A DNA stretch of 64,000 bases from Nitrosococcus watsonii C-113 (GCF_000143085.1 NC_014315.1:2262001-2326000); one strand, 5' to 3'. Shown: positions 9,663 through 17,740, counted from the stretch's first letter. Notes: generated by a model from the sequence alone, not told the origin. Made by a program: numbers and translations.

Positions 9663-10940
9663 CTACTGTTTGTTGGTGCTAGTAGATGTGGCATGATCGG
9701 ACTTTTTATCCGCCCCTTTTTCGTGGCCTAGTAATACCTTAAGAAAGAGGGGCGTTATCAGTGTGGTGGCAAGAGCCATGATGACAATAGCTGAGAATAA
9801 GTTTTCTACTATCGAGGGCGTAGGTTCTGGCCTTTGAAACAATCCCGCCCGCAAGGCGAGGTCGGCAATAATGAGTTCCACGGCTCCCCGAGCGCTCATA
9901 CCTGTACCGATGGCAGCAGCGTCGCGGATGGAAAACCCTGACCAATAGGCAGGCAATCCGGCACCAATGAATTTGCAGACGAAAGCAGCATAGATGAGAT
10001 AAATCACAAAGATAGGGTCTTCGGTAATAGCACTCAGATCAAGATGCAGGCCAATCGAAGCGAAGAACAGGGGAGCAAGAAAGCCCTCGCTGATCCCATT
10101 GAGCCTGCGTTTATTTTCTTCGTAGGCGGTTTCGTCAATAGTCTTTGGGGTGAAAAGTACGCCAGTAATAAACGCCCCCAGGATAAAATGCATGCCGAGC
10201 ATTTCCGCGAGGACGGCATTAGCCAGCGCAATGATGAGCAGGCCGCTAAAGTTAATCTCATCAAGACGAAACTGAGTAATAAACTTGCCAATGAAGGGCA
10301 ACGTGAAATAGCCAACCACACCGGCTACCATAAAGAAGAGCAGAACTTGACCCAACAAATACAGGAGCGAGGTAATATCCGGGAATTCGCCCGTGTTGAG
10401 CATGGCCGTCAGCACCGCCAGCAACAACAAACTGAGCACATCATCAAAGAAGGCCGCCGAGACGATGGTCTGACCTACCCGGGAACGGAGGCTGCCGAGA
10501 TCCATGAGAACTCGAACCGCCACCGGGACCGCCGTGATAGCCAGGGCCGTACCAAGGAACAGAGCTTGAGCCTGCTTGTAATAGGAATCAGGGATCAGCA
10601 GCCACCCTAGACCTAGCCCTACAGCCATGGGGATGACCATACCCCCCACAGCGACGAAAAAAGCGCTGTGGGAAACTTTGGCGAGTTCTTGCAGGCGCAT
10701 CTGCATCCCCGCCAGAAGCATGAGGAAAAAGATGGCCAGATCGGTGAGCGCAATAAAGACCTTGTCTTCCGTGATGTCAACTAATATAGGAAAGCTATCG
10801 GGAAATTCAGCAGCCAGGGTGCCAAGGGCAATTCCTGCCACCACTTCTCCAACAAGGGAGGGTTGGCCTATGCGCTTGGCAAATTCACCTAATAGACGGG
10901 TAGTCAGCAATAGAACCAGCAGTATATAAAATAGTTCCAT
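9663..10940 (-). CDS. Kef-type cation:proton antiporter (CPA2)
   Basis: A 425-residue, highly hydrophobic protein with about 12 membrane segments and the features of monovalent cation:proton antiporter-2 transporters: an N-terminal RIGQPSLVGEVVAGIALG segment, a central FFDDVLSLLLLAVL segment carrying the Asp pair, and GMSARGAVELIIADLAL near residue 345. It ends soon after the last membrane segment with a short Lys/Ser/Thr-rich tail, so it lacks the RCK/TrkA-N nucleotide-binding domain that gates KefB/KefC. It would exchange Na+ or K+ for H+ across the inner membrane. No ribosome binding site stands out before the ATG. Confidence 0.88.
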   Translation of the reverse strand: MELFYILLVLLLTTRLLGEFAKRIGQPSLVGEVVAGIALGTLAAEFPDSFPILVDITEDKVFIALTDLAIFFLMLLAGMQMRLQELAKVSHSAFFVAVGGMVIPMAVGLGLGWLLIPDSYYKQAQALFLGTALAITAVPVAVRVLMDLGSLRSRVGQTIVSAAFFDDVLSLLLLAVLTAMLNTGEFPDITSLLYLLGQVLLFFMVAGVVGYFTLPFIGKFITQFRLDEINFSGLLIIALANAVLAEMLGMHFILGAFITGVLFTPKTIDETAYEENKRRLNGISEGFLAPLFFASIGLHLDLSAITEDPIFVIYLIYAAFVCKFIGAGLPAYWSGFSIRDAAAIGTGMSARGAVELIIADLALRAGLFQRPEPTPSIVENLFSAIVIMALATTLITPLFLKVLLGHEKGADKKSDHATSTSTNKQ

Positions 10941-11475
10941 AAGAATAGATTCAGTATCCCGGCAACATTTTTGGAAGGAATGCGGTCGTTTTCGTGCTGC
11001 TCAATGCTCCTTTGAGATGCGTATAGCATATATGGATAAGGGCTATTATTACGGATGCCGGTCTCAAACCATTTTTCTCCCTAGCGGCTGTACGGTATAT
11101 AGCTTATCCAGGTTGCAATTTCAGACGTGAATGAGTTTACCCTAACCCATAAATAGTTGAAATATCGTCATTTTTTCAGCCGCACCCCTCATCCACAGCT
11201 TAGACTTCTTTGATCATTTGGCCCCCCTGAACTACACTTTAAAGTATATGAAGCACTGGCTTATTGTCCAAGCATGTTTGTACTCCATGGGGTTAGGCCG
11301 TCCGTGCTCTGTATAGACAAAGTAGAGCTTTAGTTGCGCAGCCTGACAAGCCTAGTGAGTAGAAAATAGTACAAGTTCTCTACTCAATTTCATTTTTTAG
11401 AGAACACTGCAACGGAGATAAACACACGCTTCAGCTTGACGTCTTATGCTTTTAATTTTTTAAAGAGGATGAATT
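10941..11475. other. 535-base spacer with hairpins, no protein gene
   Basis: This spacer lies between divergent genes. It contains an 8-base inverted repeat TGGATAAG/CTTATCCA (about 11033-11040 and 11104-11111) and a separate hairpin followed by T-rich sequence (11356-11398). No reading frame in it looks coding. The spacer is long for two promoters and could hold a small RNA, but I cannot name one. Confidence 0.45.
11356..11398 (+). terminator. Hairpin plus T-run, possible terminator or attenuator
   Basis: TGAGTAGA at 11356-11363 pairs with TCTACTCA at 11379-11386 across a 15-base loop, followed by AATTTCATTTTTT. It lies about 80 bases upstream of the gene at 11476, so it could end a small upstream transcript or attenuate that gene. 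Confidence 0.35.
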
Positions 11476-11898
11476 ATGGGACAGCAAAAACCAGCAGATG
11501 ATTCCCGCGAACTCCCTTCAACGACAGATTTCGGTATCTTTTATCCGATTGGCTATCTTGTTGTCGCGTTTCCGAAACAGGAGGATGCACAACGGGTTCA
11601 GCAAGATTTAATGACTGGTGGGTATGAGGAGGCGGATTGCGAGCTGTATACATGTAAAGAAGTTATTGCCAAAGCAGAAAGCAACCTCGAGGAGTCTAGA
11701 GGAGGCTTTCTGTCTCGGCTCAGCTGGTCTGATAAGGCCATAAGAATCCATTTAGATGCGGCTGAGGATGGTGCCACATTTTTACTCATCTATGCACCAG
11801 GTGATACTGATTCAGAACGAGCAATGAATGTTATTCGCCGTGGGCCGTTCGAGTTTGCCCACCTCTACCGCCGTTTCACGATTGAAGAGTTACAGTAA
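11476..11898 (+). CDS. Small soluble protein of unknown function
   Basis: A 140-residue protein with a good binding site (AGAGGATG, four bases from the ATG). It has no signal peptide and no membrane segment. The sequence alternates helix and strand: YLVVAFPKQEDAQRVQQDL in the first half, a central ATFLLIYAPGD strand, and an acidic C-terminus. The shape (a strand, then a helix with a hydrophobic pattern for pairing, repeated) resembles small stress-related proteins that handle variation between two halves, but I recognise no family. It is flanked by long spacers on both sides and is probably monocistronic. Composition matches the neighbours, so it appears to be a real gene. Confidence 0.7.
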   Translation: MGQQKPADDSRELPSTTDFGIFYPIGYLVVAFPKQEDAQRVQQDLMTGGYEEADCELYTCKEVIAKAESNLEESRGGFLSRLSWSDKAIRIHLDAAEDGATFLLIYAPGDTDSERAMNVIRRGPFEFAHLYRRFTIEELQ

Positions 11899-11928
11899 GT
11901 CATTTGATGGTTGATTACTCCTAATTCA

Positions 11929-11955
11929 GGGTATGCGTGCGTCTAGCGCATGCCC
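11929..11955. repeat. 9-bp stem-loop after 11898 gene
   Basis: GGGTATGCG pairs with CGCATGCCC (one G-T pair) around a nine-base loop. No T-run follows on either strand, so a Rho-independent terminator is not supported; it may still stabilise the 3' end of the transcript. Confidence 0.35.
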
Positions 11956-12087
11956 CCAGGGGCACCTGCTTGCTTAACCTGCATGTGATGACCGGGGCGC
12001 AACGGGCAAGAACCCGAGTCTGGAGATATTCAGGAGCGCAATACCTAACAGAACAATGCCCTCTGACTCACCCAGCAAATGTGAAAA

Positions 12088-12954
12088 CTATTCGATATTT
12101 TGTATCTGCTCCCGGACTTGTTCAATAAGCACCTTAAGTTCGACCGCATTCTGGCTAATTTCCACATCGGCAGATTTAGCAGCCAGAGTATTGGCCTCCC
12201 GATTAAGTTCCTGCATCAGAAAATCCAAGCGCCGGCCAATAGGCTCCTTACGCTGAAACACCTGTCGTACTTCAGCCATATGGGCTTGAAGCCGATCTAA
12301 TTCTTCCGTGATGTCGCTCTTTTGGGCAAAAAGCACTAACTCTTGTTCTACCCGCCCCGGTTCCAATTCAGCTTGAACCACCTCTAGCCGTGCTAACAAA
12401 CGTTCCTGAAAATGGAGCATGGCTTGAGGCAAATGAGTACGGACCCGCACGATAATAGCCTCGATTTCTTCACAGCGCTGAATGATAAATGCAGCCAAAC
12501 GGTTCCCTTCCGTAGCCCGGGTCTCCAGCATTTGATTTAAGGCTTGTTCCAAGGCGGTTAAAGCTCTCATTTTCAGCCGCTCCCCATCCACGGGAGGAGT
12601 TTGCAGCACCCCTGGCCAGCGCAATACTTCCAAACTATTAAGGGGAGCAGGGTTATGGGTTAAAGTCTCGATCTCTTCGCATAGCTGCACCAATTGGCGA
12701 GTTACTTGCTCGTTCATGGAGAATTTGGGAGCCTGCTCAGAAGGAGGGAGGTAACGCAAAGTGCAGTCAACTTTCCCCCGCTTGAGCCGGTGACCCACCT
12801 GCGCCCGCAGCTGGCTCTCAATAAAGCGCAGTTCTTCCGGTAAACGCACTGAAATATCCAAATAGCGGTGATTAACCGAACGCAGTTCCCACGTGAAGGC
12901 CCCTACATCACTTTGTACTTCTTGGCGCGCAAACGCCGTCATGCTGTAAATCAC
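12088..12954 (-). CDS. yicC: YicC family endoribonuclease
   Basis: A ~288-residue member of the YicC/YloC family, RNases implicated in small RNA and mRNA turnover. The family's opening is clear (IYSMTAFARQEV), as are LRSVNHRYLDISVRLPEEL near residue 30 and the C-terminal block with RRLDFLMQELNREANTLAAKS and the ending helices. I place the start at a GTG at 12952-12954, which gives the family's usual MxxSMTAFAR opening and has GGAGAAGG just upstream; an upstream TTG would give seven more residues. In many gammaproteobacteria yicC sits beside rph and gmk; here neither is in the adjacent sequence. Confidence 0.9.
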   Translation of the reverse strand: MIYSMTAFARQEVQSDVGAFTWELRSVNHRYLDISVRLPEELRFIESQLRAQVGHRLKRGKVDCTLRYLPPSEQAPKFSMNEQVTRQLVQLCEEIETLTHNPAPLNSLEVLRWPGVLQTPPVDGERLKMRALTALEQALNQMLETRATEGNRLAAFIIQRCEEIEAIIVRVRTHLPQAMLHFQERLLARLEVVQAELEPGRVEQELVLFAQKSDITEELDRLQAHMAEVRQVFQRKEPIGRRLDFLMQELNREANTLAAKSADVEISQNAVELKVLIEQVREQIQNIE

Positions 12955-13400
12955 ACCCTTCTCCAGACGCAACAACTTATGGGATTATCTGAATTGACTC
13001 CACGCTAAGCGTTTTAGGCCATGCAAGCGAGATTTTTAAAATCATTCCAAAAAATATTCCTGTTTCAAAGCCGCCGTAGCTTGAGCCGCACCCCCCGTTC
13101 CACAAGCTATCCCCGCCAATCCGGCAATTCTGACATGCTATAACCACCGCAATGTCGCACTCGTGAGGAATGGCACTACAATATTCAGCGACTCCTGCCT
13201 TTTGCCATTCCAGCAAATGTAACGATAAATACTTATGAACCCATGTTTTCCAGAAACAGTTTAAAAGAAGGCCTGTTGTCCGTACAGGCATTACCGAAGA
13301 CTTTATGTTTTATAAAAGCCGCTGGCAGGACTTTATGCGACTTTCGGCAACCCTGCTTAAAACAAATTAAAAAGGAATTAGAATAGCCAGAATATCCAAC
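12955..13400. other. Spacer upstream of yicC, no convincing gene
   Basis: About 445 bases. A 104-codon frame on the minus strand (12977-13291) opens here but has no ribosome binding site and no recognisable sequence. The promoter of yicC should lie in this stretch, but I see no strong -35/-10 pair. Confidence 0.4.
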
Positions 13401-14096
13401 TTAATAGACGGCCGCATGAAAGTAATGAGGATTTCCTTCACGGAAAAAATTAACGCTTCCGGAGTAAGAGCGCACTTCTCCTGGATCAAGAATCGCTTTA
13501 TCAGAAGACTGCTCCCCTTTGGTAATCTCCGCCAAACCAACTTGAATACCTAGATCATCGAAAAGTAGAATTTTTACTTCAGGATATATCGCGGACGATC
13601 CATCATTTTGCAATACCACTCGGTATTCGGTTGCTGCTTCGCCTTGATTTTTGGTTAGAGTAAAAATAATATTCCGTAAATATTGGTCAGTAACGGAAAT
13701 AGCTCTGTCATACTCTAACGGTAATAAATAGGGCAATCGCCCTTGAACCAGCGTATTCCGCTCATTCTGCAACTTTTCCAACGCTGCGGTTGCTGCCACT
13801 AAATGCCGCCTTTGTTTATTGAATTCTGCCAAAATGCGGTTATTTTCTGCGGATAATCCAGAAGTGTAAATCCATAGAAGCAGGATTGTTAACGAGAATA
13901 AAAAAATGGAGCCACCCAATGCAAGCTGAAGTAACTTAATTTTTAGAGCACTGCGGCGTCGCCTTCCGGCATGCCCCTTATATGAGCGAATAAATTCAGA
14001 ACTAGGGTTTGGAGCAGGACCGTCCAGCTTTGACTGCGACCAACCTTGCTCTTCAACAGATAACAAGGAATTCTGGTGAATATCATGTTTACCCAT
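13401..14096 (-). CDS. Single-pass membrane protein of unknown function
   Basis: A 231-residue protein with a hydrophilic, basic N-terminal segment (GRRRRSALKIK near residue 45), one membrane segment (about 55-77), a coiled-coil-like helix (ENNRILAEFNKQRR, then ALEKLQNERNTL) and a C-terminal beta domain of about 90 residues. The beta domain pattern (EYRVVLQNDGSSAIYPEVKILLFDDLGIQVG, LDPGEVRSYSGSV) resembles the FxLYD/DUF3426-like immunoglobulin-type domains of extracytoplasmic proteins. With the basic side inside, the beta domain would be periplasmic. GGAAGAAGT precedes the ATG. It sits next to the repeat/integrase region and could belong to it, but nothing proves that. Confidence 0.65.
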   Translation of the reverse strand: MGKHDIHQNSLLSVEEQGWSQSKLDGPAPNPSSEFIRSYKGHAGRRRRSALKIKLLQLALGGSIFLFSLTILLLWIYTSGLSAENNRILAEFNKQRRHLVAATAALEKLQNERNTLVQGRLPYLLPLEYDRAISVTDQYLRNIIFTLTKNQGEAATEYRVVLQNDGSSAIYPEVKILLFDDLGIQVGLAEITKGEQSSDKAILDPGEVRSYSGSVNFFREGNPHYFHAAVY

Positions 14097-14640
14097 ACTT
14101 CTTCCAGCTATTAAGGATGCTAGGTGGCCTCAACATCCGTAACTTCTTCGCAAATATAAAAAATTACACTATAAATTAGCTTTAATAATTCACCTCCAAT
14201 ACAAATTACATGCCGATATCGTATATACTATTATATTTCAATTACTTAGAATCTCATTAAGTGATTAAATCATGGCTAATTTTCGCTAATCTTTACATTT
14301 TGTCAATGCTGGATTATTAACTTAAATATATTTATATTTATTTTCAATAACTTAATATTATTGCCCAGTGTTCAATTTTTTTACACAATGGCCAATTCCA
14401 TCTTATACTGAAGCGACTTTGGAGAGTTCCGCCATATTGAACTGTAAGATTCGCCTTTCCTCGCAACTCTTGGGTAACGGCTAAGTTAAGTTCTACGAGC
14501 TCGGGATTTTTACCGCTCTATGCGCTTTGAGAGGTTTCAGCGCTCCCCACCGCACCCTAGCGTATTATAGTCATTTCATTGAATTATAAGACAATATAAC
14601 TATCTGATTTTATTAGATTGCGGCAAATAGCCGTAGCTTG
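14097..14640. other. AT-rich gene-free stretch
   Basis: About 540 bases, strongly AT-rich between about 14150 and 14400, with many runs of TTAATA and TATAT. There is no plausible reading frame. It may hold the promoter of the minus-strand membrane protein and marks the left side of the repeat/integrase region. Confidence 0.5.
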
Positions 14641-15077
14641 TAACTGATTGATTCTTGGGCTCCATAATTTTATGGAAGCGGATAATCAATGACTTATAGG
14701 CTATGCCGTTGATTAGACGGTGTAGTTGTGTAACTGTATGAATTTATTGGTGGTCCAAATCTGGACCATGTAACGGGTGGAAATCAGTCTCCCTCCCTTC
14801 CTCTCCACCATGACCGGAGGAAAGTTCTGGTCTTCAGTTATTGGCCTCGCCTTCTTTGGCGAAGCAGGTCTGGTCTCTGTCCAAGGGGTAAGGAAAGTTT
14901 ACGTCTTCAATTCTGTATGGTCTGTCTGTTTGGTCGCCAAAAGTGGTGTGCGAAAATATAGTTTGGTCTGCTACCCGTTGAAATGGTGGGTATGTTTGAT
15001 TTCAGGTTGACCGAAAACCAATATATAGTCTGGTCTCTGGTGTTTGCTCGCGGTTGACCAGGAGCAAAATTATAGGG

Positions 15078-15092
15078 GTAACGATTCGTTAC
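15078..15092. repeat. 15-base perfect palindrome GTAACGATTCGTTAC
   Basis: GTAACGA and TCGTTAC are exact inverted copies around one central T. It sits 11 bases before the third repeat unit. This could be a protein-binding site; there is no adjacent gene to regulate except the integrase about 360 bases away. Confidence 0.4.
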
Positions 15093-15388
15093 GGTTGGAT
15101 TGTAACTGATTGTTTTGTATTGACTCCCCAAATTTGGGGGGAGCGAATTACTCCCTCTGCCTCGTAACTGTATGATTTAATGGGACTCCCCAAATCTGTG
15201 GAATGCTTATTTTCTTTTATTCCTCTGGAAAGCTGGTACTCGCCGGGGGAACCACTATCTGGATTATGTAGCGGGCTGAAATCTTAGCTGGCTGAATAGA
15301 TAGCTCAAATCTGGATAGCGCCCTCTCGCGCATGAAATGTTAGCTGGTGGGTATAGCTACTGTTCCATGCACGACAGGGGCCGGTTTC

Positions 15389-15408
15389 GTGGCTGAAAAG
15401 TTAGCCAC
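15389..15408. repeat. Stem-loop downstream of integrase
   Basis: GTGGCT and AGCCAC pair around GAAAAGTT about 45 bases beyond the integrase stop. A shorter TACCC/GGGTA stem lies between it and the stop. Neither is followed by a T-run on the minus strand, so terminator activity is uncertain. Confidence 0.3.
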
Positions 15409-15450
15409 CAAAAGGATACCCCTACTATGGGTACCCCTTCGTTATTATGA

Positions 15451-16416
15451 TTAACCTATCTTACTGACTAAATCAGTGGCTCTTAAGTGCGTGTACCGTA
15501 GGAGCATTTTCAAATCTTTATGTCCAGTAATGCTGGCTACTTCTGTATGGTTTAATCCTTTCTCAAATAGTCTGCTAGTTGCTTCATGCCTTAAATCATG
15601 AAACCTTAAGTCCTCAATGCCTGCCTTGTTGGTGGCTCTGTCAAAGGCTTTAGTCATGCTATCAGCGTGTACTTTAAAGATAGGCCCAAAGCCTAGAGGT
15701 ATCTCTTTCAATATCTTGATAGCTTCTGAGGATAGAGGAATGGTTCTAGGAATGCCTGTCTTGGTCTCTGGAATATGGAGTGTTCTCTGTTTGAGGTCTA
15801 CGTCTCTCCATTCCATATTGGCTATTTCTCCCCTTCTCATAGCTGTTTCAAGGGCAAAGAGAATGACTGGTTGTAGACTCTCGCTAGCGTTCTCTAGCAA
15901 TAGCTCTTGTTCTCCAGGCTCTAGCCGTCTGGTTCTTCCCCTTGGGATCTTGGGCATTCTAATTTGTTGCACTGGGTTTCCATACGGTAGGCTGTATCCA
16001 AGATCTTTAATAGCATAATTGATAATCCGGCTAATCAGGGACAGGTCATGCTTTACCGTCTGTGCTGCTACGCTAAGCCCTCTCCAGTCCCTAAACTTTG
16101 ACAGTACAGCGGGAGTTATCCCAGCAAGGGAGTAGTCGCCTAGCCACTCCTTGAGGTATTTGATCCGGCTTTCTTCTTGGGCTATTCCTCTTTTGGTAAT
16201 CAGTGCTCTTTGTTTGTATTTGTCCAGAATGGTATTGAAGGTTATTCTTTGGGCTTCTGTAGTATCTTGGAATACCCCTCTTTCCATTTCATTCTCAACT
16301 TTCTTTATCCAAGTCAGCGCTAGTTTCCTGTCCTTGAATGATTTGGTAATCTGTTTATGCCCTCTCTTTCTGATCTGTACGTTCCAGCTATTGCCTCTCT
16401 TTCGTATGGTCGCCAT
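15451..16416 (-). CDS. Tyrosine recombinase/phage integrase
   Basis: A complete site-specific recombinase of about 321 residues. It has an N-terminal Arm/AP2-like part (MATIRKRGNSWNVQIRKRGH), a SAM-like core-binding domain, and a C-terminal catalytic domain. The catalytic set is intact: Arg in ALETAMRRGEIANM, HDLRHEATSRLFEKG (His-x-x-Arg), GHKDLK (second His) and the nucleophilic Tyr in LLRYTHLRATD. I use the ATG at 16416, which gives the family's typical opening and has GAGGG upstream; the frame stays open to a TTG at 16452. It lies about 100 bases from the 3' end of tRNA-Arg and points away from it, the usual arrangement for tRNA-targeting elements. No excisionase or cargo gene is present. 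Confidence 0.9.
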   Translation of the reverse strand: MATIRKRGNSWNVQIRKRGHKQITKSFKDRKLALTWIKKVENEMERGVFQDTTEAQRITFNTILDKYKQRALITKRGIAQEESRIKYLKEWLGDYSLAGITPAVLSKFRDWRGLSVAAQTVKHDLSLISRIINYAIKDLGYSLPYGNPVQQIRMPKIPRGRTRRLEPGEQELLLENASESLQPVILFALETAMRRGEIANMEWRDVDLKQRTLHIPETKTGIPRTIPLSSEAIKILKEIPLGFGPIFKVHADSMTKAFDRATNKAGIEDLRFHDLRHEATSRLFEKGLNHTEVASITGHKDLKMLLRYTHLRATDLVSKIG

Positions 16417-16444
16417 GTCTAATAATCCCTCAAACAGCTTAATT

Positions 16445-16463
16445 TGTGTCAAAAGTGTGTCAA
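16445..16463 (-). promoter_or_regulatory. TTGACACA direct repeat upstream of integrase
   Basis: Read on the minus strand, two exact TTGACACA copies are spaced 11 bases start to start, about one helical turn, 30-47 bases before the integrase start. Each contains a consensus -35 hexamer, but no good -10 follows at the right distance. They could be operator or integrase arm-binding sites. Confidence 0.35.
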
Positions 16464-16493
16464 GCTTGTTTGAGAGGATTGCAGAAATCTAGC

Positions 16494-16508
16494 TAACTGA
16501 TTGAATAT
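16494..16508. repeat. TAACTGATTGAATAT repeat at tRNA-Arg boundary
   Basis: This is a fifth copy of the TAACTGATTG motif, lying five bases before the 3' end of tRNA-Arg. Its position, between integrase and tRNA, is where an attachment site boundary is expected. The tRNA 3' sequence itself is not duplicated in the repeat cluster. Confidence 0.45.
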
Positions 16509-16512
16509 AAAG

Positions 16513-16586
16513 CGCGCCCGGTAGGATTCGAACCTACTACCCTCGGCTTAGAAGGCCGATGCTCTATCCGAATGAGCTACGGGCGC
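16513..16586 (-). tRNA. tRNA-Arg(TCT)
   Basis: Reading the minus strand gives a full cloverleaf: acceptor GCGCCCG with CGGGCGC, D-arm with AGCTCA, anticodon arm with loop CTTCTAA (anticodon TCT), and T-arm with GGTTCGAATCC. The discriminator base is G. The CCA end is not encoded (CTT follows). It lies 57 bases downstream of tRNA-Pro and is probably transcribed with it. Confidence 0.95.
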
Positions 16587-16643
16587 ATGGAACGGCATCC
16601 CCACAACCCATGAACTAACCAATATGCGCCGCTGTAAATAAAC

Positions 16644-16720
16644 TGGTCGGGGTAGAGGGATTTGAACCCCCGACCCTCTGCTCCCAAAGCAGATGCGCTA
16701 CCAGGCTGCGCTATACCCCG
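16644..16720 (-). tRNA. tRNA-Pro(TGG)
   Basis: The minus strand folds as a tRNA: acceptor CGGGGTA with TACCCCG, D-arm with AGCGCA, anticodon loop TTTGGGA (anticodon TGG), T-arm with GGTTCAAATCC, discriminator A. The terminal CCA is encoded, unlike in the neighbouring tRNA-Arg. Confidence 0.95.
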
Positions 16721-16729
16721 AAACATGAA

Positions 16730-16758
16730 ATATTAAGGTGAGCCGGCGAATGCGTCAA
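16730..16758 (-). promoter_or_regulatory. Promoter of tRNA-Pro/tRNA-Arg
   Basis: On the minus strand TTGACG (16753-16758) and TAATAT (16730-16735) are separated by exactly 17 bases. Expected transcription start is about three bases before the mature tRNA-Pro. This is the best sigma-70-type promoter I found in the window. Confidence 0.75.
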
Positions 16759-16885
16759 TGTATTTTCTATTCTCTTGCCGACTCTCTGATTCCGGCCCCG
16801 CTTTTTTAGCAGTCTTTCCTCTCGTGCAATTATAATAACAAATTACGCTCTCCATTACTGAACTATTAACAATTAAGGATCATTC

Positions 16886-17740
16886 ATGAGCGCCAACATC
16901 CTTGACGGGAAAGCCATTGCCACCGATATTCGGCAAAATATCAAGCAACAAGTTCAAGAAAGAATAACGGCCGGACTCCGCCCGCCAGGATTAGCAGTCA
17001 TACTGCTTGGCAGTGATCCCGCCTCCCAAGTCTACGTTCGTAACAAGCGGCGCGCCTGCGAAGAAGTGGGTTTCAAATCCTTGGCTTATGATCTGCCGGC
17101 AGATACCACCCAGACTAACCTGCTCGCGCTCATCGACCAGTTAAACGCGGATTCAACCGTAGACGGGATTTTGGTCCAATTGCCTCTTGGAAAACATATT
17201 GATACTGAACGGGTAGTCGAGCAAATCCAACCCGATAAAGATGTGGATGGTTTCCATCCCTATAATATTGGGCGGCTGACTTTGCGCCTTCCCCTCCTTA
17301 GGCCCTGTACACCCCATGGCGTGATCACTCTTTTGCGCGCCACAGGTCAAGACCTGAGAGGCTTGGAAGCGGTTGTAGTTGGGGCCTCTAATATCGTAGG
17401 ACGGCCCATGATGCTAGAGCTGTTGCTGGCTGGTTGCACGGTAACTATCTGCCATCGTTGGACCCGTGATTTACACAAGCCTATTTCAGAAGCCGATATC
17501 GTGGTTGCTGCCGTGGGTAAACCCCACTTAATCCAAGGAAAATGGATCAAGCCTGGCGCAACGGTTATTGACGTGGGTTTTACCCGGCAATCGGACGGTA
17601 CCTTAACCGGTGACGTAGAATTCGAATCGGCCCGGCAGCGGGCCTCGTGGATCACGCCTGTGCCTGGCGGGGTAGGCCCCATGACCATAGCAACCTTGTT
17701 ACAAAACACCCTTTACGCTACAGAAAAATTACATGAGTGA
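16886..17740 (+). CDS. folD: FolD methylenetetrahydrofolate dehydrogenase/cyclohydrolase
   Basis: A 284-residue bifunctional enzyme converting 5,10-methylene-THF to 10-formyl-THF with NADP+ in the cytoplasm. Family blocks are all present: [14 protein letters not shown] with the catalytic Lys region near residue 55, [14 protein letters not shown] near 95, GRPMMLELL after VVGASNIV near 170 (cofactor site), and the C-terminal [18 protein letters not shown]. Where many FolD have HSRT after the nucleotide strand, this one has [19 protein letters not shown] precedes the ATG, and a TATAAT lies about 50 bases upstream. It is divergent from the tRNA pair and convergent with cysS. Confidence 0.97.
   Translation: MSANILDGKAIATDIRQNIKQQVQERITAGLRPPGLAVILLGSDPASQVYVRNKRRACEEVGFKSLAYDLPADTTQTNLLALIDQLNADSTVDGILVQLPLGKHIDTERVVEQIQPDKDVDGFHPYNIGRLTLRLPLLRPCTPHGVITLLRATGQDLRGLEAVVVGASNIVGRPMMLELLLAGCTVTICHRWTRDLHKPISEADIVVAAVGKPHLIQGKWIKPGATVIDVGFTRQSDGTLTGDVEFESARQRASWITPVPGGVGPMTIATLLQNTLYATEKLHE

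Larger units (their letters stand above)
14641..15408. repeat. Cluster of degraded direct repeats and palindromes
   Basis: Four units start with TAACTG(AT or TA)TG at 14641, 14731, 15103 and 15165. About 15-25 bases later each has a palindrome or its remnant: CCATAATTTTATGG, GGTCCAAATCTGGACC (14752-14767), CCCCAAATTTGGGG (15126-15139) and a damaged CCCCAAATCTGTGG. A second motif, close to ATCTGGAnnATGTA(A/G)CGGG(C/T)(T/G)GAAATC, occurs near 14759 and at 15257, with shorter forms near 15308-15343 and 15391-15404. GTCTGGTCTCTG is repeated exactly at 14868 and 15028. No protein gene overlaps. The units look like decayed copies of one parent sequence. Confidence 0.6.

Noticed and set aside
11929-11955. 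Stem-loop after 11898 as Rho-independent terminator
   Set aside because: The stem is good but no T-run follows on either strand.
12977-13291. 104-codon reading frame on the minus strand
   Set aside because: No ribosome binding site, odd composition with scattered Cys and Trp, no family resemblance; it lies in the yicC leader.
14777-15010. 77-codon reading frame in the repeat cluster
   Set aside because: It is made of the repeat sequence itself, has no binding site and no sensible protein features.
14097-15450. Duplicate of the tRNA-Arg 3' end (attR)
   Set aside because: No stretch matching the TTCGAATCCTACCGGGCGC end was found on either strand.
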